A stretch of 64,000 bases of DNA from Streptomyces sp. Je 1-369 (GTDB lineage Bacteria; Actinomycetota; Actinomycetes; Streptomycetales; Streptomycetaceae). Below the pieces are notes generated by a model that worked only from the letters and a program-made list of their open reading frames with translations, was not told where the DNA came from and ran no database searches. Both the position numbers and the translations under genes were made by a program. Location of the stretch: the NCBI RefSeq assembly GCF_026810505.1, contig NZ_CP101750.1, forward strand, positions 835,448-899,447. Reading direction: 5' to 3'. Shown here in pieces: positions 51,540-60,041 of the stretch (position 1 is its first letter; each line of letters starts with the position of its first letter).

Positions 51540-52082
51540 ATGCCCGATCAGAACCGTCTCTACATCCACACCCCCGAATGGGCGCGTGTCGCCGAGCGCA
51601 TCGAGTACGTCACCGCGCTCACCTCACGGCTCAACGTGCTGCCCTTTGACGACAAGGATGGGCGTGCCGCTCTGCTGTCCGACATCATCGGCAGGCCGCT
51701 GCCCGCTTCCGTCACCGTCTATCCGCCCTTCTACACGGATCACGGGCTCCGCATCGAGTTCGGCGAGCACGTCTTCGTCAACCAGTCCTGCACCTTCTAC
51801 GACCAGGGCGGGATTCGGCTGGGCGACGGCGTGCTGATCGGACCGAAGACCAACCTGATCTCCTCCGATCACCCGATCCGCGCGTCCGAGCGGCCCGAGT
51901 TCATCACGCGGGCGCCCATCACCATCGGCGCCGGTGCGTGGCTCGGCGCCGGGGTGACGGTGCTGCCCGGTGTGACCATCGGAGCCGGTGCCGTGGTCGG
52001 CGCCGGGACCGTGGTCAGCAAAGATGTTCCTGCGCACACCCTGGTGACCGGGCCCGCGGCGTTCGAGCGCAAGACCTGGTGA
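51540..52082 (+). CDS. sugar O-acetyltransferase, left-handed beta-helix (LacA/Maa-like)
   Basis: 180 aa. N-terminal Mac domain ('RLYIHTPEWARVAERIEYVTALTSRLNVLPFDDKDGRAALL'), then hexapeptide repeats ('IEFGEHVFVNQSCTFYDQGGIRLGDGVLIGPKTNLISSDHPI...' and 'ITIGAGAWLGAGVTVLPGVTIGAGAVVGAGTVVSKDV'). The catalytic His equivalent lies in 'SSDHPIRASERPEF', where maltose/galactoside acetyltransferases have H-P-x-x-x-x-R. It transfers acetyl from acetyl-CoA to a sugar hydroxyl in the cytoplasm. Divergent LysR probably controls it; a strong hairpin follows. Confidence 0.9.
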   Translation: MPDQNRLYIHTPEWARVAERIEYVTALTSRLNVLPFDDKDGRAALLSDIIGRPLPASVTVYPPFYTDHGLRIEFGEHVFVNQSCTFYDQGGIRLGDGVLIGPKTNLISSDHPIRASERPEFITRAPITIGAGAWLGAGVTVLPGVTIGAGAVVGAGTVVSKDVPAHTLVTGPAAFERKTW

Positions 52083-52118
52083 GTTGAGCCGCGGGAAGGA
52101 CGAGAGGGAGAAGACGAA

Positions 52119-52174
52119 AGCGGGAAGCGCCGGTGGCGGCGAGGGGGTCCTCGCCGCCACCGGCGCTTCCCGCT
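52119..52174. terminator. very strong bidirectional terminator
   Basis: Two perfectly complementary 26-bp arms (starting AGCGGGAAGCGCC) around a 4-base GGGT loop, between the convergent acetyltransferase and TetR genes. It is unusually long and perfect for a terminator. Confidence 0.9.
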
Positions 52175-52190
52175 CTCCCCACACCCACAC

Positions 52191-52877
52191 CTACGCCGCC
52201 CGGTAAGCCCGCAGGAACGTCCGTACTCCCTCGACCACCAGCGGCCTGACCCGCGTGTCCTGCGCCGCGTTCGCGGAACCCAGCCTGTCCAGCGCGACGC
52301 CGAAGGTCAGCGCGATGAACTGGTCGGCCGCGAGCCGGGAGTCGGGGACGTGCAGGAGTCCGGCCGCGGCGAGCGCGGCGAGCCGTTCGGCGAGCGCCTC
52401 GTCGGGGGTGTCGGCCATGGTGTTGTAGCCCCGGTGCGGCAAGTGGCCGGATTCCGCGCGGACCAGGCGTTGCAGCGTCGCGTACTCCGCCGAGCCGAGC
52501 ATGTCCGTCGAGATCCGCATCGAGAACGTGACCAGCGCGCCTTCGAGGTCGGCGGGCCCGGTGAGGCCGCCGAGGTCGGTGAGGGTCTCGTCGAGGGTGC
52601 GGCGGATCGTGGTGATCATCGACTCGCCGATCGCGTCGACGACGGCCTGGAGCAGCGTCTGTTTGTCGCCGAAGTAGTCGTAGACCGTCCGCTTGGACAC
52701 CTCGGCCCGGGCGGCGACCGCGTCGACGCTGGAGCGGTCGAAGCCGTCGGCGAGGAACAGTTCACGGGCCGCCGAGAGGATCGCGGCCCGCTTCTGGGCG
52801 GACCCCTCGCGCAGGGTTTTCGTGGGCGAGGTTCTCGTGTTCGGTGTCTTGGGCGTCGGCGTCTTCGTCGTCGGCAT
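52191..52877 (-). CDS. TetR-family regulator
   Basis: 228 aa from ATG 52877; a further upstream frame would cross the operator. A Thr/Pro/Lys-rich tail ('TTKTPTPKTPNTRTSPTKT') precedes the HTH 'QKRAAILSAARELFLADGFDRSSVDAVAARAEVSKRTVYDYFGDKQTLLQAVVDAI'. The C-terminal half is a TetR_C_7/AefR-like domain ('ERLAALAAAGLLHVPDSRLAADQFIALTFG'). Divergent from the MFS/FAD operon, with a palindrome at 52902-52920 between them, so it should repress that efflux/oxidation pair. Confidence 0.9.
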   Translation of the reverse strand: MPTTKTPTPKTPNTRTSPTKTLREGSAQKRAAILSAARELFLADGFDRSSVDAVAARAEVSKRTVYDYFGDKQTLLQAVVDAIGESMITTIRRTLDETLTDLGGLTGPADLEGALVTFSMRISTDMLGSAEYATLQRLVRAESGHLPHRGYNTMADTPDEALAERLAALAAAGLLHVPDSRLAADQFIALTFGVALDRLGSANAAQDTRVRPLVVEGVRTFLRAYRAA

Positions 52878-52901
52878 GGACCCATCGTAGCCACTCCCCA
52901 A

Positions 52902-52920
52902 ACTACACTGCACGGTGTAG
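52902..52920. promoter_or_regulatory. inverted repeat, probable TetR operator
   Basis: CTACAC at 52903 and GTGTAG at 52915 with 6 bp between, plus a further GTGTAG copy at 52920 giving an overlapping repeat. It lies midway between the TetR and MFS starts. Confidence 0.65.
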
Positions 52921-52931
52921 TGTAGCTCCGC

Positions 52932-54335
52932 ATGACTGCAACAACGACACTCGCTCCCCCACTTCACATCGGGAAAGCCGCCGTCGGGGCCCTCGGCATG
53001 CTGGCCGTCGCCACCGGAGCCCTGGAATCAGTGGTCACACCGACGCTCCCCCTCCTGCAACGCGAACTCGGCATCAGCCGCGCCGAAGGGGCGTTACTCA
53101 GCGTCGTGCTGCTCATCACCGGCGCGCTCGTCACCCCGGTCGCGGGCAAGTTCGGTGATCGCTACGGCGGAAAACGGGTCCTCGTACGGCTGATGGCCGT
53201 CGTCGTCACCGGCGGTCTCGTCTCCTCGCTCGCGCCGAACCTGCCCGTGCTGCTGCTCGGCCAGGTGCTGCAAGGGGCGATGGTGGGCGCGCTGCCGCTG
53301 TCGTTCATCCTGGTGCGCGAACACCTCCCCGCCGGGGAGTCGAAGGTGGCCATCGGGGTGGTCAGCGGGCTCTTCGTGGCGGGCGGCATGGCGGGAACGC
53401 TGTCGGCCGGGCCCGTGGCGGAAGGGCTGTCCCGGCACTGGATGTTCGCCCTGCCGACCATCGCGGTCGCCGTCGCCACGGTCCTGTTGCACATGCTGAT
53501 GCCGGGGGACGCACCGCGCCGGTCGGCCGACTCGGGGGTCGACTGGCCCGGACTGTTCCTGCTGAGCGGAACGCTGGTGACGCTCATGCTCGTCCTCGCG
53601 CTGGCGCCCGAGATCGGCTCACAGCCCCTCGTCCTGTGCGTCCTCGTCCTAGTGCTCGCCGGCTTCGTGACCGCGTGGGTCGCCGTCGAGCGTCGTGCCG
53701 CATCGCCCATGGTCGATCTGCGCATGCTGGCGCGGCCCGCGGTCTGGAAGTCGTGCGTGCTGACGTTCGTGATCTGCGCGGGCACCTCGGTGCCGGTCTA
53801 TCTCCTCCCGCAGCTGTTCGAGGTCTCCTCCGGCACGTACGGCTTCGGGGCGAGCGCCACCGAGATCGGCTTCTATCTGCTGCCCGGAGCCGTGGCCGCG
53901 TCGATCGCCGGGCCGGTCAGCGGGATGGCAGCCCGGCGTCACGGCTCGCGTGCCGTGGTCACCACCGGGATCGTCCTCATGGTCGCCGCGCTGCTCGGCC
54001 TGTCGGCGGTGCACGGCGAGATCTGGCACCTCGTCCTGGGCAAGGTGCTGGTCGCGTTCGCCAACGGCCTGTGCGTCACGGCGATGGTGACCAGCACCGC
54101 CACCTCCGTCGATCGGGGTGACACCGGCATCGCCACGAGCCTGGTCCTGGTGACCCGCGTGCTCGGCTTCGCCGTGGGTGTGCAGGTCAGTGGCGCGATC
54201 CTCACCGCGGGCACCCCCGCGGGCGCGAACGACCCGGCCGAGTCCGCGTTCGTCATCGGCTTCGCCGTGGCCGCCGTCGTCACGGCGCTGTCCCTGCTCG
54301 TCACCCGCACCATGAGCAAAGGAGTCAAGGAATGA
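52932..54335 (+). CDS. MFS efflux transporter (DHA2-like)
   Basis: 467 aa with 13-14 hydrophobic segments. Motif A is visible in 'VAGKFGDRYGGKRVLVRLMAVVV', with helix 1 'GALGMLAVATGALESVVTPTLPLLQREL' and 'FEVSSGTYGFGASATEIGFYLLPG' typical of the group. The stop overlaps the next ATG as ATGA, tying it to an FAD oxygenase. Export of a small, possibly aromatic, toxic compound is likely under TetR control. Confidence 0.9.
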   Translation: MTATTTLAPPLHIGKAAVGALGMLAVATGALESVVTPTLPLLQRELGISRAEGALLSVVLLITGALVTPVAGKFGDRYGGKRVLVRLMAVVVTGGLVSSLAPNLPVLLLGQVLQGAMVGALPLSFILVREHLPAGESKVAIGVVSGLFVAGGMAGTLSAGPVAEGLSRHWMFALPTIAVAVATVLLHMLMPGDAPRRSADSGVDWPGLFLLSGTLVTLMLVLALAPEIGSQPLVLCVLVLVLAGFVTAWVAVERRAASPMVDLRMLARPAVWKSCVLTFVICAGTSVPVYLLPQLFEVSSGTYGFGASATEIGFYLLPGAVAASIAGPVSGMAARRHGSRAVVTTGIVLMVAALLGLSAVHGEIWHLVLGKVLVAFANGLCVTAMVTSTATSVDRGDTGIATSLVLVTRVLGFAVGVQVSGAILTAGTPAGANDPAESAFVIGFAVAAVVTALSLLVTRTMSKGVKE

Positions 54336-55528
54336 ACCCCACTCGGATCCCCACCCAGACCCCCGCCCCGCCCGTTTCCCGCGTCCTGATCTCCGGTGCC
54401 AGCATCGCGGGGCCCGCCCTCGCGTACTGGCTGAACCGCTACGGATACGCCGTCACCGTGGTCGAGAAGGCGAGTGCGCTGCGCGGCGGCGGCTACCCCG
54501 TCGACATCCGCGGCACCGCACTGGAGGTCGTCCGCAGAATGGGCATCCTGCCGCAACTGCGCGACGTCCACATCGACTTGCGCCGGCTGACCTTCCTCGA
54601 CGGAGACGGCACCGAGGTGGCCTCGGTCGACCCGCACCACCTCACCGGCGGCGTCGGTGGCGAGGATCTGGAGGTGCGGCGCGGGGATCTCACCGAGGCC
54701 CTCTACGGGGCGGTCCGTGGCGACGTGGAGTTCCTGTTCGACGACCGCATCGAGACCCTCGACCAGTCGGAACACGGGGTCGACGTCACGTTCCGCGGGG
54801 GCGGCAGCCGTACGTTCGACATGGTGTTCGGCGCGGACGGCGTGCACTCCCGTACCCGCGAGTTCCTGTTCGGGCCCGAGGAGCAGTTCCACCGCTACCT
54901 CGGTTACTGCTTCGCCGGCTTCACCCTGCGCAACTCCTTCGGGCTCACCGACGAGGTCACGATGTGGAACACCCCGGGCAGAGCCGCGGCGCTCTACGCC
55001 GCCGGGGACGGCGGCCACGTGCACGCCTTGCTCAACTTCGCCCACCCGGAGCCGCCGTTTCACGCGTTCAGGGACCCGCACGCGCAACGGGACCTGGTCG
55101 CCGGGGTGTTCGCCGACGCGGGGTGGGAGGTTCCCGGGATGCTCACCGCCCTGCGTGCCGCGGACGACCTGTTCTTCGACGTGGTCAGCCAGATCCGGCT
55201 GCCCCGCTGGTCGAGCGGCCGGGTCGCGCTGGTGGGCGACGCGGCGTACGCGCCCTCGTTCCTGACCGGTCAGGGGACGAGCCTCGCGCTCGTCGGCGCG
55301 TACATGCTCGCCCGTTCCCTGGTCGGCAGGGGCCACGCCGCCGGTTTCGCCGCGTACGAGCACGACACCCGCCCCTTCGTGACAGCCCATCAGGACCAGG
55401 TGGGCGAGGGCGACGCCGCGCTGTTCCCGACCACCGCCTCCGCCCTGGAGCGGCGCAACGCGATGTTGCGGAAGCTTGGCACCCCGCCGCGCTCTGCGCT
55501 CACTCGGCCTTGCGCAACGGGTAGATGA
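54332..55528 (+). CDS. FAD-dependent monooxygenase (TetX/PHBH-like)
   Basis: 398 aa, compact group A flavoprotein. GxGxxG-like start 'RVLISGASIAGPALAYWLNRYGYAVTVVEKASALRGGGYPVDIRG', DG motif 'MVFGADGVHSRTREFLF', GD motif 'GRVALVGDAAYAPSFLTGQGTSLALVGAYMLARSL'. It resembles tetracycline-modifying and other antibiotic-hydroxylating enzymes. ATG 54332 overlaps the transporter's stop, giving an efflux plus oxidation pair. Its end overlaps the convergent desaturase by 29 bp. Confidence 0.92.
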   Translation: MNPTRIPTQTPAPPVSRVLISGASIAGPALAYWLNRYGYAVTVVEKASALRGGGYPVDIRGTALEVVRRMGILPQLRDVHIDLRRLTFLDGDGTEVASVDPHHLTGGVGGEDLEVRRGDLTEALYGAVRGDVEFLFDDRIETLDQSEHGVDVTFRGGGSRTFDMVFGADGVHSRTREFLFGPEEQFHRYLGYCFAGFTLRNSFGLTDEVTMWNTPGRAAALYAAGDGGHVHALLNFAHPEPPFHAFRDPHAQRDLVAGVFADAGWEVPGMLTALRAADDLFFDVVSQIRLPRWSSGRVALVGDAAYAPSFLTGQGTSLALVGAYMLARSLVGRGHAAGFAAYEHDTRPFVTAHQDQVGEGDAALFPTTASALERRNAMLRKLGTPPRSALTRPCATGR

Positions 55529-56525
55529 AGCTCGTCGCACGGCCCTCCTGCGGCACGAAGGCCTCGTCCTGTTCCTTCGCGCGGCCGCTGACGATGTCGG
55601 ACAGCAGACGGATGTGGAAGCGGATGTAGGACGTTTCCGTGCAGGCGAGATGTGCGCGGACCTGCTTCGACACCTCGTGCAGGTGCCACGCCGGGACCCC
55701 GGGATAGAGGTGGTGCTCGGCGTGGTAGTTCGTGTTCCAGTTCAGGAAGCTGAACCACTTGCTCTTCGTGTAGACCGAATTCGTATTACGCCAGGGATTG
55801 TCGGAACGCTCCGCGTAATAGTGCTCGGGCATGATGGAGAAGTTGTTCAACACCCAGGCAATGCAGGTCGGCATGATGTACACGGTGAGCATCACCAGCG
55901 GCCAGAGAATGGTCAGGGCGACGACGACGGCGATCCACAGAAGCAGGATCCAGGTGTCGCGGCGAATGGCGGAGCGGGCCCGGTCGGTCGTGACGAAATA
56001 GGGGTAGCGGTTTCCCAGTGAGGCCACCGACATCCGCAGGAAACCGACGAAATAGTCGAAGTTGATCATAGCGGTCGCGTATTCCCGCAGCGTGGTGATG
56101 ATGCCGTCGGGTTCCGGGTCGTCCGCGGTATGGGTGTTGCGGTGGTGGTGCATGTGGAACACCCGGTACAGCGCGCTGTTGACGAGGATGAACGTGCCGG
56201 CGATCTGTCCGGCGATCCGATTCCCGCGGTACGTGTTCATGAAGGTGCCGTGCGAGGCGCAGTGCAGCAGGTTGTGCAGCGAGGCGACCACGACGGCGGC
56301 AAGCACCCAGCCGAGCCCGATGGCCCACCAGGTGCCGATGACCAGGGCACCGGTCACGGGGACCGCGTACAGCACGGCGTGTATCGCGGAGCGGCGCAGT
56401 GCCTGCGCGCTGGACCGACGGGTGAGCGTGCGCAGTTCGGCCGAGGAGAAGAGGTCGTTGCGGTCGGGGTCGTTGCGGCCGGGGTCGTTGCGGTCGATGT
56501 GGACGTTCTCTTGTGACTGTGTCAT
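55500..56525 (-). CDS. membrane fatty-acid desaturase
   Basis: 341 aa. The three His boxes of membrane di-iron desaturases are present: 'LHCASHG' (His88-x3-His92), 'HMHHHRNTH' (from His124) and, near residue 283, 'YHAEHHLYPG'. Four to five membrane helices surround them ('VPVTGALVIGTWWAIGLGWVLAAVVVASL', 'TWILLLWIAVVVALTILWPLVML'). The N-terminus carries a repeated DRNDP. ATG 56525 begins the family sequence. It inserts a double bond, or hydroxylates, using a reduced electron donor. Adjacent to the cupin/ATP-grasp genes and could act on the same product, but orientation differs. Confidence 0.92.
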   Translation of the reverse strand: MTQSQENVHIDRNDPGRNDPDRNDLFSSAELRTLTRRSSAQALRRSAIHAVLYAVPVTGALVIGTWWAIGLGWVLAAVVVASLHNLLHCASHGTFMNTYRGNRIAGQIAGTFILVNSALYRVFHMHHHRNTHTADDPEPDGIITTLREYATAMINFDYFVGFLRMSVASLGNRYPYFVTTDRARSAIRRDTWILLLWIAVVVALTILWPLVMLTVYIMPTCIAWVLNNFSIMPEHYYAERSDNPWRNTNSVYTKSKWFSFLNWNTNYHAEHHLYPGVPAWHLHEVSKQVRAHLACTETSYIRFHIRLLSDIVSGRAKEQDEAFVPQEGRATSFIYPLRKAE

Positions 56526-56740
56526 TTCTGAACTCCGTGATGGTCGAGGCAACGCTCCCGCAAGCTACAGATTTCGATGCCGAAACAACACCCCCGCCCC
56601 ACCGGGGGTGCGCCCGTGCGGGCGCACCGAAAGGCATAGCCAGGTGGCTATACCCGTACTTCCCGTGGAATACCGATGCCGCTTTCCATAGACTCGATAC
56701 CCGACCCTGACGGAAATACTGACTCCTGGGCAGGTGTACC

Positions 56741-57118
56741 TTGCTGGTTCGCTCGGTTGAAGATGTCGTGGGAAGCGAATGCGACGTGAACTGGGGTAAT
56801 GGAACGAGCCGGAGGCTGCTCGTTCAGGCCGATGAATTGGGTTTCGGCCTGACCGAGACGTACGTACAGCCGGGCAGCGAGTCGTATCTGCGGTACGACA
56901 ACCACCAAGAGGTCTGCTACTGCGTGTCCGGCTCCGGTTCCGTGGAGACGGCCGACGGCCTGTTCGACATCAAGCCGGGGATGCTGTACGCCCCGGGTAT
57001 GGGCGAGCCGCACGTGCTCCGCTCGGAGCACGGCATGACGCTGATGTGCGTCTTCTCGCCGGCCCTGCACGGGTCGGAGACGCATCTGCTCACACCGGGT
57101 GTGCCTTCGAGCTACTAG
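56741..57118 (+). CDS. ectoine-synthase-like cupin, orphan
   Basis: 125 aa. Strong resemblance to EctC: 'NHQEVCYCVSGSGSVETADGLFDIKPGMLYAPGMGEPHVLRS'. The metal-site residues known in EctC are conserved (Glu57, Tyr83, His91 by my count). TTG 56741 is the likely start. In other bacteria EctC closes N-gamma-acetyldiaminobutyrate to ectoine; here there are no ectA, ectB or ectD neighbours. It is 39 bp upstream of an ATP-grasp gene on the same strand, so it may cyclise or bind a different small amino acid derivative in that pathway. Confidence 0.82.
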   Translation: MLVRSVEDVVGSECDVNWGNGTSRRLLVQADELGFGLTETYVQPGSESYLRYDNHQEVCYCVSGSGSVETADGLFDIKPGMLYAPGMGEPHVLRSEHGMTLMCVFSPALHGSETHLLTPGVPSSY

Positions 57119-57157
57119 GGACCGGGCCTCAGTCGCACACAGGGAAGGCAGGAGAGC

Positions 57158-58501
57158 ATGCCCGACACCATTGATCTGGTGGTCCCGAACGTCGTCGAGT
57201 TCAACCTGAAACGCGAACTGCTGGATTTCGACCCGGGTGTGGAGCACGACCTCGTCGAACACGGCACGGGATTCACCGATCAGTGTGTCTTCTGGAGCGC
57301 CGGCGACCGCGTGCTCGTGCTTCCGGCCGGCTACTCCGAGGAGTGGCTGACGCATGTGCACGCCGGTCTCGGCAGCTCCGTGCCTCCCGTCGTGTCCCCG
57401 CTGACGCGCACCGGCCGCCTGGTCCACGACCTGCTCAACGACGACCGCGCGCTGACCGCCCTGGCCGCCGCGACCAGCGGGGTACGGGAGGTGCGGCTGC
57501 TGTCCTTCGGCGCGTCGCCCGACCTGTACTCCCTGGCCTCGGTGCTCCGCAGCCAGGGGCGGGAGGTGCGGCTCGATGTCGCGGGACCGGAGCACTACTG
57601 GTCGTGCGAGTACCTGGAATCCAAGCTGTGCTGCGTCGACCTCGCGTCGCACGTTCCCGGGTTCCGGGTGCCGCGCGGCATCTCCGTCACCAGCTGGGAA
57701 CAGCTCAAGGGCGCGGTCACGGCGATCGTGGGCAGCGGCGGCCGTGCCGTGGTCAAGAGCATGTACGGGGTGGGGGGTTACGGCTCCGCCGTCGCACAGG
57801 GCGACGCCGACGGCACCGTACGGCGCTTCTGGCAGACGCTGCGCCGCGAGCCGTTCTTCGGCACGTTCCCGCTCACCGTGCAGGACTACATCGCGCACGG
57901 CACCGGCTGCCCCGCCGTGGACGTCCTCGTCGACGAGGGCGCGGTGCCGCGGATGGAGTACAGCATGCTCGGAGTCGACGGGCTGCGGTACCGCAGTCTC
58001 GCGCTCGGCCCCGGGGTCCTCGACGCGGGCCTCGAGGCACGGCTCGCCGCGCTCGGCACGGCCGTCCACACGTTCGCGCAATCCCTCGGCTACCGGGGCT
58101 GGATGACGATCGACTGCCTCCACGGCCTCGACGACGCGCTCTACGTCACCGAGATCAACGCCCGGCGCTCGGGCGCCATGCATGCCGTGGCTCTCGCGGA
58201 GCGGTGGGCCGACGACCTGCCGGTCGCGTACGTCAACGACGCGCTGCCGCTGCGGCTCACGGGCTCGGCGTCGTACACGGAGCACATCCGTCCCGTCTTC
58301 GACGAGTTGTGGGCGCGCGGCGTCCGGGCCTTTCCGTCGACCGCCCGTGGGCTCACCGGGCACCGGCCCTCGCTGGGCATCGTCGTGTGCGCGAAGAGCG
58401 CGGAGGACGGTGAGCGCATCGCCACGGAGGCGCATCAGGCGGTCAACGCCGCCGTCGCCGCGACCAAGCCCGGTCTCAAGAGGGCGGCCGCGGTCGGCTG
58501 A
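57158..58501 (+). CDS. ATP-grasp ligase-like protein (PGM1/preATP-grasp type)
   Basis: 447 aa. N-terminal pre-ATP-grasp part ('LVVPNVVEFNLKREL...VFWSAGDRVLVLPAGYSEEWL', 'EVRLLSFGASPDLYSLASVL'), ATP-grasp core with 'VVKSMYGVGGYGSAVAQGD' (nucleotide lysine loop), 'FPLTVQDYIAHGTGCPAVDVLVDEG' and 'GWMTIDCLHGLDDALYVTEINARRSGAMHAVALAE' (E-x-N metal site), and a C-terminal PGM1_C-like tail. Such enzymes join carboxylates to amines, as in peptide natural products of the pheganomycin type. Its partner may be the cupin just upstream. Ends before a strong hairpin. Confidence 0.85.
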   Translation: MPDTIDLVVPNVVEFNLKRELLDFDPGVEHDLVEHGTGFTDQCVFWSAGDRVLVLPAGYSEEWLTHVHAGLGSSVPPVVSPLTRTGRLVHDLLNDDRALTALAAATSGVREVRLLSFGASPDLYSLASVLRSQGREVRLDVAGPEHYWSCEYLESKLCCVDLASHVPGFRVPRGISVTSWEQLKGAVTAIVGSGGRAVVKSMYGVGGYGSAVAQGDADGTVRRFWQTLRREPFFGTFPLTVQDYIAHGTGCPAVDVLVDEGAVPRMEYSMLGVDGLRYRSLALGPGVLDAGLEARLAALGTAVHTFAQSLGYRGWMTIDCLHGLDDALYVTEINARRSGAMHAVALAERWADDLPVAYVNDALPLRLTGSASYTEHIRPVFDELWARGVRAFPSTARGLTGHRPSLGIVVCAKSAEDGERIATEAHQAVNAAVAATKPGLKRAAAVG

Positions 58502-58533
58502 CTCCCCCGGCCTGACGTGCAGCCCGTGCACGC

Positions 58534-58577
58534 GAAGGGCGTCGGGCCGAGGCGATCGCCTCGGCCCGACGCCCTTC
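58534..58577. terminator. perfect 44-bp inverted repeat terminator
   Basis: Fully self-complementary around GGCGATCGCC at 58551-58560, so each strand can fold into a 22-bp stem. It separates the convergent ATP-grasp and carrier-protein genes. Confidence 0.9.
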
Positions 58578-58584
58578 TTCCGGC

Positions 58585-58926
58585 TCACATGTGTGCGGTG
58601 TTCGCCGCGCTCGGTGTGCCGCAGCCCTTCTCCGCGAGGAATTCGGCCTGGGTCATCGGTGTGGCGTTCTCGAAGAGGCGGTTGAGGAGTTCGCCCTCCC
58701 ACTCGACCGCTTCCACCTCGTCGATCCCGTACTCCGCCAGGATCCTGCCGATGGCTTGCAGGGCGAGCAGCGAGTAGCCGCCCATCTCGAAGAAGTCGCT
58801 GTGGTGGACGTCGACGGAGTCGGGGCTCACCTCCAGCACCTGCGCCCATATCCCGCGCACCACTTCCGCCGCCGCTTCCGCGTCGCCCGACGTGGACGGG
58901 AGTGGGGCGGCCAGGTTGTCCGTCAC
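58585..58926 (-). CDS. free-standing acyl/peptidyl carrier protein
   Basis: 113 aa. PP-binding domain 'VVRGIWAQVLEVSPDSVDVHHSDFFEMGGYSLLALQAIGRILAEYGID' with Ser52 in GGYSLLAL as phosphopantetheine site. GTG 58926 is the likely start; a short disordered N-terminus and a C-terminal helix ('MTQAEFLAEKGCGTP') are extra. It should carry the substrate for the condensation domain two genes upstream. Gap of 68 bp from the dehydrogenase. Confidence 0.9.
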   Translation of the reverse strand: MTDNLAAPLPSTSGDAEAAAEVVRGIWAQVLEVSPDSVDVHHSDFFEMGGYSLLALQAIGRILAEYGIDEVEAVEWEGELLNRLFENATPMTQAEFLAEKGCGTPSAANTAHM

Positions 58927-58994
58927 TGTTCCTCCAGGTGTCTTGATGTGCGGCTGATGTGCGGTTGCTGTGGTGGTCCGGAGCGGTGCCGCCC

Positions 58995-60041
58995 TCATGG
59001 GATGAGCACCACCTTGCTGGCCTCGCCGGAGTCGAAGAGCCGGAATCCCTCCGCGGCCTCCGACAGCGGCATCCGGTGCGAGATGAGGTAGGTGGGGTCG
59101 ACACGGCCCCCGCGCACCAGGTTCATCAGCGGCTCGAAGTCGCCGACGGGGTCGCCGACCGCGAAGCGCAGCGTGACCTCTTTGGCGAACGCGAGCCGTG
59201 TCGGCATGGGCATGGTCTCGGAGGCGTGGGCGCCCACGGCGCAGACCACACCGCGCGGTCGTACGACGTTCAGTGCGGTCAGCAGCGAGGCGTCGGTGCC
59301 CACGGCCTCCAGGACGGCGTCGGCGCCGCGCCCCTCGGTGAGGTCGGCGACCTGCTGTTCGACGTCGGGCGTGGCCGGCACCGGGCACGCGCCGCGCTCG
59401 GCGGCGAGTTTCCGGCGGCTCTCCAGCGGGTCGACGGCGAGCACCCGGGCGGCGCCGAGGAGCCAGGCCGCCTCCAGGGCGAGCAGGCCCACGGGGCCGC
59501 AGCCGACCACCGCCACCGTGTCCCCGGGACGCACCCCGGCGCCCACGGCGCACGCGTATCCGGTGGCGAGGACGTCGCCGACGAAGAGCGCACGCTCGTC
59601 GCCGACGTCGTCGGGGATCGGGAACAGCACGGTGTCGGCGAACGGCACCCGCACGAACTCGGCGTGTCCGCCCGCGTAGGCCTGCTTGCCCACCACGGTC
59701 GCGTAGCCGAACAGGCCGACCCGGTCGCACTGGTAGTGCCAGCCGCGGCGGCAGGAACGGCAGTGCCCGCACGCGATGATGTCCGAGGCGACGACCCGGT
59801 CACCGGCGCGGAGGCCGCGTACCTCGGAGCCGACTTCCTCGATCACGCCGGTGAACTCGTGGCCGGTGACCGTTCCCGCCGGGAACCCGTCGATCTCACC
59901 GCGGTACGGGTGGAGGTCGGTGCCGCAGATCGCGCTGCGCACGACCCGGACGACGGCGTCCCGGGGTTCCTCGATACGGGGCATGGCGACGTCGTCCGCG
60001 ACCTCCGCCCGGCGTGTGCCGTGCCATCGCAGCGCTCTCAT
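58995..60041 (-). CDS. zinc-dependent alcohol dehydrogenase
   Basis: 348 aa. Catalytic-zinc ligands Cys39 (AICGTDLH) and His61-Glu62 (GHEFTG); structural zinc Cys91, Cys94, Cys97 and Cys105 (ACGHCRSCRRGWHYQC). Rossmann part 'TVAVVGCGPVGLLALEAAWLLGAARVLAVDPLESRR', with Asp after the second strand suggesting NAD(H). It oxidises or reduces a carrier-bound or free alcohol in the cluster. ATG 60041 overlaps the stop of the condensation-domain gene as ATGA. Confidence 0.93.
   Translation of the reverse strand: MRALRWHGTRRAEVADDVAMPRIEEPRDAVVRVVRSAICGTDLHPYRGEIDGFPAGTVTGHEFTGVIEEVGSEVRGLRAGDRVVASDIIACGHCRSCRRGWHYQCDRVGLFGYATVVGKQAYAGGHAEFVRVPFADTVLFPIPDDVGDERALFVGDVLATGYACAVGAGVRPGDTVAVVGCGPVGLLALEAAWLLGAARVLAVDPLESRRKLAAERGACPVPATPDVEQQVADLTEGRGADAVLEAVGTDASLLTALNVVRPRGVVCAVGAHASETMPMPTRLAFAKEVTLRFAVGDPVGDFEPLMNLVRGGRVDPTYLISHRMPLSEAAEGFRLFDSGEASKVVLIP

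Noticed and set aside
56741..57118. Ectoine biosynthesis operon
   Set aside because: Only the EctC-like gene is present; no EctA acetyltransferase, EctB aminotransferase or EctD hydroxylase lies nearby.
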